A stretch of DNA of 64,000 nt from Prevotellaceae bacterium HUN156 (GTDB lineage Bacteria > Bacteroidota > Bacteroidia > Bacteroidales > Bacteroidaceae): contig FPIT01000006.1 of assembly GCA_900119285.1 (NCBI GenBank), positions 2,569 to 66,568 of the forward strand. The letters are read 5' to 3'. Within the stretch, counting starts at the first letter, position 1. The number at the start of each line of letters is the position of its first letter. The translations under genes were made by a program, and so were the position numbers. Shown here in pieces: positions 27,370-36,758 of the stretch. A model generated the notes under the pieces. That model saw only the letters and a program-made list of their open reading frames with translations. It did not search any database and was not told where the DNA came from.

Positions 27370-27510
27370 ATGAAGAAAACATACGAAAAACCCGCTATAA
27401 GCGTGGTGTTGCTTAAATATAATTCCTATTTGTTAGCAGGCAGTCCTGTAGACAATCTGTTTGATGACGACGAAACCTACGGTGACTGGGACATTGATGG
27501 CGGTCAATAG
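27370..27510 (+). CDS. Small LLAGS-type peptide
   Basis: A 46-aa protein: MKKTYEKPAISVVLLKYN, then SYLLAGSPVDNLFDDD, then an acidic tail with GDWDIDGGQ. It shares YEKP, VV-L, LLAGS and a D-rich, W-containing tail with the 50-aa peptide at 8529. It starts 12 bases after the BspA/GLUG stop codon, so it is almost certainly co-transcribed. No function is known to me. Confidence 0.7.
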   Translation: MKKTYEKPAISVVLLKYNSYLLAGSPVDNLFDDDETYGDWDIDGGQ

Positions 27511-27593
27511 GCTATTATAGAGTAACTCTTGATAGTACAATATGTACTATTAAGAATTCATATTGCGAAGATTAATGGGGGCGATTACTACCG

Positions 27594-28580
27594 TTAATCT
27601 TCGCAGTTTTTCTTTTCAAGCAGGATTTCAATAAGGCGAGGAACTGCATAATTGTCAATATCCGCTTCTTGTATCCAGATGTATCCTTCTGGTAGTTGCG
27701 GACGCTCATCAGTATCCCATACCCAAAGGTCTGCATAAATTATTCGATGAGTAAGTATATGCTTGATGTTTTGACATTGTAAGACGGCACCACTCGGAAC
27801 ATGCTCCACGAGCCAAGGCTCATACAAGCCTTGCCAGATGTCGCCTGCATCACGGCGATGGATGGCTGTATACCCCTTACATCTCACATAGATATATATC
27901 ATGTGGCGCTCCTTTACTTTTAGCGTCTTCTTTTTCACAGGCAACCCTGCCACCCTACCCTCTCGACAAGCGATACAACTCTCCCACAAAGGACATTGCT
28001 CGCACAGAGGAGACGATGGTGTGCACTGAATAGCTCCGAAATCCATCATAGCCTGATTAAAGGCTGAAGCCTGTTGTGGAGGTAGCAGTGATTGAGCCAA
28101 CTGCGTAAACTCTTTCTTACCCTCAGTAGTATTGATAGGTGTTGTGATACCATAGTGGCGAGCTAACACACGATACACATTGCCATCAACGACTGCAGCA
28201 GGCAGGTCGAAAGCAATACTGCCAATGGCTGCAGCTGTATAATCGCCAACCCCTTTTAGCGCCTTGATTCCTTCGATAGTATTGGGAAAACCGCCACTGG
28301 CTACCACCTGTTGAGCAGCAGTATGCAGATTGCGAGCACGACTATAATACCCCAGTCCTTGCCATTCGCGCAGCACCTCATCCTCCGAGGCTGCTGCCAA
28401 TAGTTCTACGGTAGGCCATCGCTGCATAAAGCGCTCCCAATAAGGACGCCCTTGCTCTATGCGTGTCTGTTGCAGTATAATCTCCGACAGCCAGATAGCA
28501 TACGGATCACGCGTCTCGCGCCAAGGCAGCGCTCGTCCGTTCTCCTCAAACCACTTCAGTATCGTTGTCGTGAAACTCAT
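27594..28580 (-). CDS. mutY: A/G-specific adenine glycosylase
   Basis: A 328-aa base-excision repair enzyme that removes adenine opposite 8-oxoguanine. It shows LPWRETRDPYAIWLSEIILQ QTR (the Glu of SEI is catalytic), the helix-hairpin-helix LKGVGDYTAAAIG with AVVDGNVYRVLAR (catalytic Asp), and the 4Fe-4S motif C-X6-C-X2-C-X5-C (CTPSSPLCEQCPLWESC). The C-terminal NUDIX-like domain recognises the oxidised base. Length is normal for the family. Confidence 0.95.
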   Translation of the reverse strand: MSFTTTILKWFEENGRALPWRETRDPYAIWLSEIILQQTRIEQGRPYWERFMQRWPTVELLAAASEDEVLREWQGLGYYSRARNLHTAAQQVVASGGFPNTIEGIKALKGVGDYTAAAIGSIAFDLPAAVVDGNVYRVLARHYGITTPINTTEGKKEFTQLAQSLLPPQQASAFNQAMMDFGAIQCTPSSPLCEQCPLWESCIACREGRVAGLPVKKKTLKVKERHMIYIYVRCKGYTAIHRRDAGDIWQGLYEPWLVEHVPSGAVLQCQNIKHILTHRIIYADLWVWDTDERPQLPEGYIWIQEADIDNYAVPRLIEILLEKKNCED

Positions 28581-28634
28581 TACGGGGACAAAATTACAAA
28601 GAACTTAGCAAAATACCAAATTAAAATAAAAACA

Positions 28635-28672
28635 ATAGCAGTTGTAGTCATTGTTGCGACTACAACTGCTAT
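28635..28672 (-). terminator. Terminator of the 1008-aa LRR protein gene
   Basis: A perfect 15-bp stem ATAGCAGTTGTAGTC / GACTACAACTGCTAT with an 8-base loop. On the minus strand it is followed by a T-rich run. Confidence 0.8.
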
Positions 28673-28700
28673 AGAGTATATGTAAAAAGTCTTTAGTGCT

Positions 28701-31700
28701 TTACTTCACCATCAACTTCTTTGTTGCCTGAGCATCGCCAGCCTTCATAGTTACTACATAGATGCCAGCAGGCAGGCTGATAGCAACATCACCATTAACA
28801 ACAGTCTTATAGTTGGTCTTACCAGAGAGTGATACGATGGTTACCTCTGTATCTACATCGCTCTTGACGAGAATCTGGCGCTCACCACCCTCAGCAGTGG
28901 CAAGAACAGTCTTCTGGTTGTTGATGCCAGTAGATACCTCAAACTTAGCAACCACGTCAGTAACCTTGGTTACAACAAACTTATTACCATTGACGGCCTC
29001 GCCATTGGCGCTGACAGACTTTGTTACGTAGCCTTCTGCAGGTGCAGTCAGCACAGTCAGTTCGGTACCCTTCTTCACGGTAGTACCACTGAGAACGTCA
29101 GCATCATTATTATCCTTCAGTGTCAGCTCACCATTCTCGCTAGGCAGGATATATACATACGAGCGATCGCATCCGGCACCATCGCCCTCAGCCATCATGT
29201 TAGAAATCCAGTTCTTACCACTCAGGATAACAGTCTCTGCATGTGCCACGTCATTGCTCTTTCCTGCCTGACCATTGTCACCATCGAACCACAGCTTGGT
29301 AGCAGTAGTACTCTCTTCAGCCTCCTCACCTGGTGAAACATAGAGAGGCAACAGGTTCATGAAGTCGTTCACCGTACAAGCATCCCACTGATTGGCACGA
29401 ACGTCTACATACCAGATTCCGGGGCATACAGACAGGTCGAGACCTTGCAGTTCATTACCACTTACGTTGATTTTCTCCAGCAGTGTATTCTTCGACAGGT
29501 CGAGTGTCTTCAGTTTATTATTGTTAGCTGTCAGAGCAAGCAACTGTGTATTGTTTGTCAGGTCAAGACTCTCGATGCCACAGTTAGACAACTGCAGGTC
29601 TAAGAGATTAGGAAGCTTTGTCACATCCAGTGCCTCCAAATCGTTATTAGAAGCTATCAGCACCTGAATATCCTTACAGTTCTCTACGTTCAACTCGTCA
29701 AGGAATGTATTCTTCACATCCAGAGACAGCAGCTTGGTGTTGTTCTGAAGATTCAACTCTTCAATTTCCGTTGAGTAAGCAGAAAGCTCTCTGAGCTCAG
29801 GGTTATTGGTTACATCCAGTGATGCGAGTTCCTCATTCATTGAGATGTCGAGCGCCCAGAGCTCAGGCTGATTGCTTACGTCAATGCTTGACAGTTCGTT
29901 GAAATAGGCATTCAACTGATGAATACCAGAGTTATGTGTCAAGTCGATAGCCTTGATTCTGTTATCTACACCAAAGTAAGGATAGCTCTCTACGTTGATA
30001 AACGATACGTCACCATATACCTTCACCTGAGTACCCTCAGTCTTACCATCAAAGTAGGTAAAGCCCGTATTAGAGAGAGTACCCTTTACCAGTTCTCCGT
30101 CACCCCAGTCGATAGCGATTTCGGTGTTGGGCTCATCAGCAGCAAAGCCATACTGGCTGTCCTGACCAGGATAAACATCAAAGGTGATATACTTCTGATT
30201 GCTACCAGCCCCTGCACCAAATACTGCCTCAATCTCAGCATCAGCAGTTACGAAGAAGAGAGAGTCGCTCACCAGCTCTCCGTTAATCTTTACGCCCTTG
30301 AAGGTCTTACCCTCTTCGGCCTCATAGCGGATTACGTTGACATAGCCAGGAGTCACCTTTCCATCTACAGCCTCCTCGTAGTTCTTCTCCCATACGTTGC
30401 CAGAGAAGATGCGGCGATACACCTTATACGTACCACCCTCAGCCTCTTTCACTGTCAGCTGTACTGGCTCCATAGAAGCAGTACCATTACCCTCTACGTC
30501 GATATTCCAGTTGCTATCGAAGTCGTCCAGATTCAGATAGGTCTCTGCATCAGCCTCTGTAGCACCAGTAGTATCCTTCACATAGATACGTCCGCTTCTG
30601 TTAGGATTATGGATGGTGTTATACATGAAGTTCAGCGACTGAGCCGTGAAGTTCTTACAACCTCTCAGATAGAGATAGCGCAGATTAAAGTAGTTGGCAG
30701 TAAAGTCGAGATAAGACAGGTCTGTAGCATCTGCCGACAGCGTTGTCAGATACATCAGCGGTGATACGTCGAGCTTGGTCAGGTGCAAGCTATCAACATA
30801 GAGAGAACCCAACTGCGACATATGTGCCACATCAAGCTCAGTGAGTCCTGTGCTTGAGACATTCAGTGAGCGCATCTTGCTATTGTTCTGCAGGTTCAGC
30901 TTCTTCAGATTCTTGTTGCCCTTTACTGAGAGGTTGGTCAACTCAGTGTTTGCAGCCACATTCAGTTCTGTCAACTGGTTCATACCTATTGACAAAGACT
31001 CCAAAGTGGTCAGTCCACTTACATCCAGTGTGGTCAGAGCATTATTCTCCAAGTTAATAGTAGACAACTTAGGATAGTGTTCAGGATTGAAGGTCACATC
31101 CCACAACGATGTATTGTGCAAATCCAGTGTTGTCAGACTGGGGAAGTTATATGAATCATAGAAGTGTACCAAGTCGGTATCATACAGTGTAATACCTTTC
31201 AAATCAGGGTTATTATCTGCGAAAGCCACTGTTGTCAGTTCCTTGTTACCATAAAGATCCAGATACAGCAGATTTGAGAAGTTTCTCAGGTTTATCATCT
31301 CAATCTTGTTTTCAGCGAGATAGAGCTTGGTCAGTCCGTAGGCATCACCCAAATCTGTAGTATAATAAGTCAACTGGTTTTTGTTCAGCGATAAGTTCTT
31401 CAGTTCGCTTTGCTCTTCCAGCTTCACTTCAGTCAACTGCTGATTATCGCAGGTAAACTCGCTCAACTGTCCATAAATCTTGATAGTCTGTCCCATCACC
31501 TTATGTGACTTTTGCACCGTATAGAGCGGATCAGAAGGACTTACCTCATAAGATTCCAGATTACCGTCTCCCCAGTCAATCTGAATGGTTCCTGCCACTG
31601 TAGGCACTGGTGATAGTTTGAGCGTTTCGCCATACTGTTTCGCGGTGGTTATGGTAATTACGGGCTCAGCCGTTATCCCCGTTACTGCAAAAAACAGCAA

Positions 31701-31727
31701 CGCCAACATGTGATAAATTTTTCTCAT
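28701..31727 (-). CDS. Large leucine-rich-repeat surface protein with type IX sorting tail
   Basis: A 1008-aa secreted protein. I chose ATG at 31727 (MRKIYHMLALLFFAVTGITA, a signal peptide); the frame extends 25 codons upstream beyond the probable promoter. Two similar halves each start with an IDWGDG motif (IQIDWGDGNLESYEV; IAIDWGDGELVKG) followed by classical LRRs (LTELNVAANTELTNLSVKGN; LESLDLTNNTQLLALTANNN). The C-terminus (TIVSLSGKTNYKTVVNG, LPAGIYVVTMKAGDAQATKK) is a type A sorting domain of the type IX system. It is probably an adhesin or binding protein. Confidence 0.85.
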   Translation of the reverse strand: MRKIYHMLALLFFAVTGITAEPVITITTAKQYGETLKLSPVPTVAGTIQIDWGDGNLESYEVSPSDPLYTVQKSHKVMGQTIKIYGQLSEFTCDNQQLTEVKLEEQSELKNLSLNKNQLTYYTTDLGDAYGLTKLYLAENKIEMINLRNFSNLLYLDLYGNKELTTVAFADNNPDLKGITLYDTDLVHFYDSYNFPSLTTLDLHNTSLWDVTFNPEHYPKLSTINLENNALTTLDVSGLTTLESLSIGMNQLTELNVAANTELTNLSVKGNKNLKKLNLQNNSKMRSLNVSSTGLTELDVAHMSQLGSLYVDSLHLTKLDVSPLMYLTTLSADATDLSYLDFTANYFNLRYLYLRGCKNFTAQSLNFMYNTIHNPNRSGRIYVKDTTGATEADAETYLNLDDFDSNWNIDVEGNGTASMEPVQLTVKEAEGGTYKVYRRIFSGNVWEKNYEEAVDGKVTPGYVNVIRYEAEEGKTFKGVKINGELVSDSLFFVTADAEIEAVFGAGAGSNQKYITFDVYPGQDSQYGFAADEPNTEIAIDWGDGELVKGTLSNTGFTYFDGKTEGTQVKVYGDVSFINVESYPYFGVDNRIKAIDLTHNSGIHQLNAYFNELSSIDVSNQPELWALDISMNEELASLDVTNNPELRELSAYSTEIEELNLQNNTKLLSLDVKNTFLDELNVENCKDIQVLIASNNDLEALDVTKLPNLLDLQLSNCGIESLDLTNNTQLLALTANNNKLKTLDLSKNTLLEKINVSGNELQGLDLSVCPGIWYVDVRANQWDACTVNDFMNLLPLYVSPGEEAEESTTATKLWFDGDNGQAGKSNDVAHAETVILSGKNWISNMMAEGDGAGCDRSYVYILPSENGELTLKDNNDADVLSGTTVKKGTELTVLTAPAEGYVTKSVSANGEAVNGNKFVVTKVTDVVAKFEVSTGINNQKTVLATAEGGERQILVKSDVDTEVTIVSLSGKTNYKTVVNGDVAISLPAGIYVVTMKAGDAQATKKLMVK

Positions 31728-31799
31728 TAATGTACTTTTTATTTGAGTTTTTAAATAGTGTTTAAAAATGTGTGTTAAAATGCAATCTTTTTCGGCCTG

Positions 31800-31830
31800 C
31801 AAAGTTACAAATAAGAAAATAAAAAACCAA
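31800..31830 (-). promoter_or_regulatory. Promoter of the 1008-aa LRR gene
   Basis: Minus-strand TTG, 20 bases, TAACTTTG (31800-31807), about 73 bases before ATG 31727. It supports the shorter start. Confidence 0.6.
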
Positions 31831-31892
31831 GAGAATCCTGGCTTTTTTCTATATTATAATAAAGTATAAACAAGGAAGGCTGTCTGCAGATG

Positions 31893-33050
31893 TTATTCAC
31901 ACAACACCTGACAGACGCGGTCTTGGAAATCTTTTCCCGACTGGTTGCGCATCACACCCTGATTGATGATGCAGAAACAAAGCTGATGGCCATTAGCTGC
32001 CACGCAGTAACCTGCCAATGAAGATATACCCGTCAGTGTACCCGTCTTAGCACGCACATTGCTACTGGCAGCACCTTTCATCATGCGCTTCTCCAGCGTA
32101 CCATCCATTCCGGCAATAGGTAGTGAGGGAAGCAGATGGTCGTAGATATTGCTATGCAGGAAGGCATAACGCAACAGCTTGGTTTCCAGTTCGGCACTAA
32201 CATAATTATATAATGACAAGCCCGAACCATCAGCAATCTTATAAGGCTGACTGCCCAATCCCAACTTGCGGATAAGCTGTTTCACAATGTTACGGGCATC
32301 GCTGGCTTTTGCAGGACGATGATTGGTGGATGCAGCAATCTGATAGAACATCGCCTCAGCATAGAAGTTATCACTCTGCTTCATCATGCGCAACAGCACT
32401 TGATCCATAGAGTGTGTGCGAGTGGCCACATGTGTGGCATTAGCAGGACAACGACCTTCTGACTGTTGGATGCTCTCTATGACGATACTATCATTTATCA
32501 TCTCGTCAACCAGAGCACTGGCAAAGATATCTTTACGCCCTACCATCAATGGCTTCAGTCGTGGGTTATCATCATCCCAGCACCAGCCTTCACCATAGTC
32601 GAGATTCTCTTTCATACTGCAATCCACGACGATGCGTCCACGCAAAGTGTCAACACCCATGCTATGCAACTCACGGGCAAAAGCCTTCACATCATCCATA
32701 TCCACCATTGGGTCAAAGCCACCTACACAATAGATATCGCCATTCAGACGACCATTATTGATAGTGCCTGTATGATACAGACGGGTGCGGAACTGGTAGG
32801 CTGAGCCCAACTGATCAAGCGCAGTAATCGCTGTCACCAGTTTCATCGTAGAAGCAGGGCGCAACAGTTGGCGTGCATTATGCTGATAATACACAGAGTC
32901 GGCAGTAAGGTCGTAGACCATCAGGCCCACCTGTGAGGTTTCAAACATTGGGTCACGGAGTAGTGAGTCAAGCTTGATGCGCAGGCTATCTTGAGCCATT
33001 GACACCACAGACACACAGCTTATAAGCAGTAAAAACAGATATTTCTTCAT
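31893..33050 (-). CDS. dacB: D-alanyl-D-alanine carboxypeptidase/endopeptidase (PBP4, S13 family)
   Basis: A 385-aa periplasmic penicillin-binding protein with a signal peptide. The three active-site motifs are present: SxxK in RPASTMKLVTAITALD, SxN in KQSDNFYAEAMFY, and KTG in RAKTGTLTGISSLAGY. It trims or cleaves peptidoglycan peptides. At 385 residues it is shorter than many S13 enzymes (often above 450), so the accessory domain inserted between SxxK and SxN is reduced. It is divergent from nadB. Confidence 0.88.
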   Translation of the reverse strand: MKKYLFLLLISCVSVVSMAQDSLRIKLDSLLRDPMFETSQVGLMVYDLTADSVYYQHNARQLLRPASTMKLVTAITALDQLGSAYQFRTRLYHTGTINNGRLNGDIYCVGGFDPMVDMDDVKAFARELHSMGVDTLRGRIVVDCSMKENLDYGEGWCWDDDNPRLKPLMVGRKDIFASALVDEMINDSIVIESIQQSEGRCPANATHVATRTHSMDQVLLRMMKQSDNFYAEAMFYQIAASTNHRPAKASDARNIVKQLIRKLGLGSQPYKIADGSGLSLYNYVSAELETKLLRYAFLHSNIYDHLLPSLPIAGMDGTLEKRMMKGAASSNVRAKTGTLTGISSLAGYCVAANGHQLCFCIINQGVMRNQSGKDFQDRVCQVLCE

Positions 33051-33055
33051 TTCGA

Positions 33056-33087
33056 TTGCAAAAATACAAAAATAATTTGTAATTTTG
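33056..33087 (+). promoter_or_regulatory. Promoter of nadB
   Basis: TTG (33056-33058), 21 bases, TAATTTTG (33080-33087), 22 bases before ATG 33110. An overlapping minus-strand TATTTTTG (33059-33066) probably serves dacB. Confidence 0.6.
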
Positions 33088-33109
33088 CAGCGTATAACAT
33101 AAAAAAAGC

Positions 33110-34696
33110 ATGGTTTACAAATATGATTTCCTGATTATTGGTGCTGGTGTAGCAGGTATGAGTTACGCCTTAAAGGTAGCACGAGCAAAGAAGGGTAAGG
33201 TATGTATGATCTGTAAGGCTGGTCTCGACGAAGCCAACACTTCATTTGCACAAGGCGGAGTTGCCTCAGTCACTAATCTGGAAGTAGACAATTTCGAGAA
33301 ACACATCGAGGACACGATGATTGCTGGCGACTACATCAGCGATCCGCAAGCTGTAGAACAGGTAGTGCGCATGGCACCAGAACAAATTAAGGAACTTACT
33401 TCGTGGGGCGTCAACTTCGACCGTAAGGAGAATGGCGACTTCGACCTGCATCGTGAGGGCGGACACTCAGAGTTCCGCATTCTTCACCACGCTGACGATA
33501 CGGGTGCAGAGATTCAGCGCGGACTGATGGAGGCTGTACGTGCTTGTCCTGATATTGACATCAAGGAGAATCACTTCGCTGTAGAGATTATCACCCAGCA
33601 CCATCTGGGTGTGCGCGTCACTCGTCGCTCTCCTAATATCCAGTGCTACGGAGCTTACGTATTGAATCCCGAGACAGAGAAGGTTGACACCTATCTGTCA
33701 AAGGTTACCATTATGTGTACTGGTGGTTGCGGTGCAGTCTATCTTACCACCTCTAACCCAGTTATTGCTACGGGTGATGGTATTGCAATGGTATATCGCG
33801 CTAAGGGTACTGTGGCTGATATGGAGTTCGTTCAGTTCCACCCCACTGTATTGCATAACCCCAACGAGACACATCCCGCCTACCTCATCACAGAGGCTAT
33901 GCGTGGTTATGGTGGCATCCTGAAGTTGCCCAATGGCGAGACCTTCATGGAGAAATATGACGAGCGCCTGTCGCTGGCTCCACGTGATATCGTGGCTCGC
34001 GCTATTGATAAGGAGATGAAGATTCATGGTTTAGACCATGTTTGTCTTGATGTCACTCATAAGAATCCCGAAGAGACGCGCCATCACTTCCCCAATATCT
34101 ATCAGAAGTGTCTGTCGATGGGCATCGACATCACCACCGACTATATCCCCGTTCGCCCTGCAGCCCACTATATGTGTGGCGGTATCAAGGTAGATTTGAA
34201 CGGACAGTCGAGCATTGAGCGCCTGTATGCTCTTGGCGAGTGCTCTTGCACTGGTCTGCATGGTGGCAACCGCTTGGCAAGCAACTCACTGATAGAGGCT
34301 GTGGTATATGCAGAGACTGCTGCACGCCACTCTTTGGAGCATGTAGACTTGTATGATTTCAACGAGCAGGTTCCTGAATGGAATGATGAAGGCACCATGA
34401 CCAACGAGGAGAAAGTATTGATTACACAATCAGTCAAGGAGGTGAACCAGATTATGTCCAACTATGTGGGTATCGTACGTAGCGACCTGCGTTTGCATCG
34501 TGCTTGGGACCGTCTGGATATGCTCTATGAAGAGACTGAACGACTGTTTAAGCGTGTTAAGGCCTCGCGAGATATCTGTGAATTGCGCAACATGATCAAT
34601 GTGGGATACCTGATAACCCGCTGGGCCTTAGAGCGCAAAGAATGTCGAGGACTCCACTATACAACCGACTATCCACAGCATGCTTACGATAAATAG
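33110..34696 (+). CDS. nadB: L-aspartate oxidase
   Basis: A 528-aa FAD enzyme that oxidises aspartate to iminoaspartate for NAD synthesis. The FAD site is FLIIGAGVAGMSYALKVA. SFAQGGVASV, HREGGHSEFRILHHADDTG and the substrate/flavin region RPAAHYMCGGIKVDLNG, LHGGNRLASNSLIEAVVY are characteristic. Full family length. nadA and nadC are not adjacent. Its last codons form one arm of the terminator hairpin. Confidence 0.95.
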   Translation: MVYKYDFLIIGAGVAGMSYALKVARAKKGKVCMICKAGLDEANTSFAQGGVASVTNLEVDNFEKHIEDTMIAGDYISDPQAVEQVVRMAPEQIKELTSWGVNFDRKENGDFDLHREGGHSEFRILHHADDTGAEIQRGLMEAVRACPDIDIKENHFAVEIITQHHLGVRVTRRSPNIQCYGAYVLNPETEKVDTYLSKVTIMCTGGCGAVYLTTSNPVIATGDGIAMVYRAKGTVADMEFVQFHPTVLHNPNETHPAYLITEAMRGYGGILKLPNGETFMEKYDERLSLAPRDIVARAIDKEMKIHGLDHVCLDVTHKNPEETRHHFPNIYQKCLSMGIDITTDYIPVRPAAHYMCGGIKVDLNGQSSIERLYALGECSCTGLHGGNRLASNSLIEAVVYAETAARHSLEHVDLYDFNEQVPEWNDEGTMTNEEKVLITQSVKEVNQIMSNYVGIVRSDLRLHRAWDRLDMLYEETERLFKRVKASRDICELRNMINVGYLITRWALERKECRGLHYTTDYPQHAYDK

Positions 34697-34717
34697 TAAG
34701 CATGCTGTGATGCTTTT
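34674..34717 (+). terminator. Terminator overlapping the nadB stop codon
   Basis: A perfect 14-bp stem, CACAGCATGCTTAC (still coding) with GTAAGCATGCTGTG, 8-base loop, then ATGCTTTT. The stop codon lies within the hairpin. Confidence 0.65.
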
Positions 34718-34783
34718 AGGTTGCACAAACGGGCTATTTTGTGCACGTTTCTTTCAATTTTGTGCAATATTTACACTTTTTCC

Positions 34784-34814
34784 TTGGGTAATCGAACAAA
34801 AAACACTACCTTTG
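34784..34814 (+). promoter_or_regulatory. Promoter of the etf operon
   Basis: TTG (34784-34786), 20 bases, TACCTTTG (34807-34814), 40 bases before etfB. Confidence 0.7.
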
Positions 34815-34854
34815 CATCGCTTTTTGAAAAAGACTATACATTATTATTAATATT

Positions 34855-35727
34855 ATGGCATTAAAAATTGTAGTACTTGCTAAGCAGGTACCCGACACAA
34901 GAAATGTGGGTAAAGACGCAATGACTGCTGAAGGCACCGTCAACCGTGCCGCATTACCCGCCATCTTCAACCCAGAAGATTTGAATGCCCTGGAACAGGC
35001 CCTTCGCTTGAAGGAGCAGAACCCAGGCTCAACAGTAGGAATCCTCACGATGGGTCCTCCACGTGCAGGTGAGATTATCCGTCAGGGACTTTATCGTGGC
35101 GCTGATACAGGTTGGTTGCTGACCGACCGTCTGTTCGCTGGTGCTGATACCCTCGCTACTTCTTATGCTTTGGCTACTGCCATCAAGAAGATTGGCGACG
35201 TAGATATCGTTATTGGTGGTCGTCAGGCTATCGATGGTGATACCGCACAGGTAGGTCCTCAGGTTGCTCAGAAGCTGGGTCTCAACCAGGTAACTTATGC
35301 TGAGGAAGTACTCAGCGTAAAGGATGGTAAGGCTACTATCAAGCGCGTTATCGACGGTGGTGTAGAGACTGTAGAGGCTCCTCTGCCCGTAGTTATCACT
35401 GTAAACGGTAGCGCTGCTCCCTGTCGCCCCCAGAACGCTAAGCTGGTGATGAAGTACAAGCGTGCCACCTGTCCTATGGAGCGTCCTGCTGAGGGTACAG
35501 CCTACGATTATCTGTACGACGAGCGTCCTGAGCTGACCCTGAACCAGTGGTCTGTAGCTGATGTTGACGGTGACGTTGCACAGTGCGGTCTTTCTGGCTC
35601 ACCCACGAAGGTTAAGGCTATCAAGAACATCGTGTTCCAGGCTAAGGAGTCGAAAACTTTGACGGCTTCAGATGCTGATATTGAAGGTATGATCAAAGAA
35701 TTGTTGGAAGAAAAGATTATTGGTTAA
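34855..35727 (+). CDS. etfB: Electron transfer flavoprotein beta subunit
   Basis: A 290-aa EtfB. It has the N-terminal VVLAKQVPDTRNVG, the AMP/FAD-binding segment LAKQVPD...NPEDLNALEQALRLKE, and the family signature near DVDIVIGGRQAIDGDTAQVG PQVAQKLG. With EtfA it carries electrons between acyl-CoA dehydrogenase and another acceptor. EtfA begins 7 bases after its stop. The order etfB-etfA-acyl-CoA dehydrogenase indicates one redox unit. Confidence 0.95.
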   Translation: MALKIVVLAKQVPDTRNVGKDAMTAEGTVNRAALPAIFNPEDLNALEQALRLKEQNPGSTVGILTMGPPRAGEIIRQGLYRGADTGWLLTDRLFAGADTLATSYALATAIKKIGDVDIVIGGRQAIDGDTAQVGPQVAQKLGLNQVTYAEEVLSVKDGKATIKRVIDGGVETVEAPLPVVITVNGSAAPCRPQNAKLVMKYKRATCPMERPAEGTAYDYLYDERPELTLNQWSVADVDGDVAQCGLSGSPTKVKAIKNIVFQAKESKTLTASDADIEGMIKELLEEKIIG

Positions 35728-35734
35728 TAGAGAT

Positions 35735-36757
35735 ATGAACAACGTATTTGTATATTGCGAAATAGAAGGTACTCAGGTACAGGAAGTATCTCAGGAGCTG
35801 CTGACCAAGGGTCGCAAGCTCGCCAATGAACTGGGCGTAGAGCTCCACGCTATTGTTGCTGGTACAGGCATCAAGGGCAAGGTAGAGGATCAGATTCTCC
35901 CTTATGGTGTTGACAAGCTGTTTGTTTTCGACGCTAAGGACTTGTTCCCCTACACTTCAGCTCCTCACACCGACATTCTGGTAAACCTCTTCAAGGAGGA
36001 GCAGCCTCAGATCTGTCTGATGGGAGCTACCGTTATTGGTCGTGACCTCGGTCCACGTGTATCATCATCACTGACCTCTGGTCTGACTGCAGACTGCACA
36101 GAGCTTGAGATTGGTCCTTTCGAGGATAAGAAGAATAACAAGGTATATGAGAACCTGCTCTACCAGATTCGTCCTGCCTTCGGTGGTAACATCGTAGCTA
36201 CCATCGTAAACCCCGACCACCGTCCTCAGATGGCTACTGTACGCTCTGGCGTTATGCAGAAGGCCCTCTACGATGGCGAGTGCAAGAAGGAGGTTGTATA
36301 CCCTGAGGTTTCTAAGTATGTTAGCCCTGAGGCTTTCGTCGTGAAGGTGCTCGACCACCACGTTGAGGCTGCTAAGCACAACCTGAAGGGTGCTCCTATC
36401 GTTGTTGCTGGTGGTTATGGTGTTGGTTCTAAGGAGAACTTCGACATGCTGTTCGAACTGGCTAAGGTGCTCCATGGTGAGGTTGGTGGTAGCCGTGCTG
36501 CTGTTGATGCAGGCTGGCTGGATCACGACCGTCAGATTGGTCAGACTGGTGTTACCGTTCATCCAAAGGTATATATCGCCTGTGGTATCTCTGGACAGAT
36601 TCAGCACATCGCTGGTATGCAGGATTCTGGTATCATCATCTCTGTCAACAGCGACCCCGATGCACCTATCAACCGCATTGCTGACTATGTCATCAACGGC
36701 ACTGTCGAGGAGGTTGTACCCAAGCTGATTAAGTACTATAAGCAGAACTCGAAGTAA
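35735..36757 (+). CDS. etfA: Electron transfer flavoprotein alpha subunit
   Basis: A 340-aa EtfA. I took ATG 35735 (MNNVFVYCEIEGTQVQEVSQ) over a TTG at 35720 that overlaps etfB. The C-terminal FAD domain is complete: VVAGGYGVGSKENFDMLFEL, GGSRAAVDAGWLDHDRQIGQTG, VHPKVYIACGISGQIQHIAG, and IISVNSDPDAPINRIADY. It forms the heterodimer with EtfB and holds the catalytic FAD. Confidence 0.95.
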   Translation: MNNVFVYCEIEGTQVQEVSQELLTKGRKLANELGVELHAIVAGTGIKGKVEDQILPYGVDKLFVFDAKDLFPYTSAPHTDILVNLFKEEQPQICLMGATVIGRDLGPRVSSSLTSGLTADCTELEIGPFEDKKNNKVYENLLYQIRPAFGGNIVATIVNPDHRPQMATVRSGVMQKALYDGECKKEVVYPEVSKYVSPEAFVVKVLDHHVEAAKHNLKGAPIVVAGGYGVGSKENFDMLFELAKVLHGEVGGSRAAVDAGWLDHDRQIGQTGVTVHPKVYIACGISGQIQHIAGMQDSGIIISVNSDPDAPINRIADYVINGTVEEVVPKLIKYYKQNSK

Positions 36758-36758
36758 G

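Noticed and set aside
29919..30764. Plus-strand frame of 281 codons
   Set aside because: It is the antisense of the LRR gene. The repetitive LRR coding suppresses stops in this frame; it has no start context or family features.
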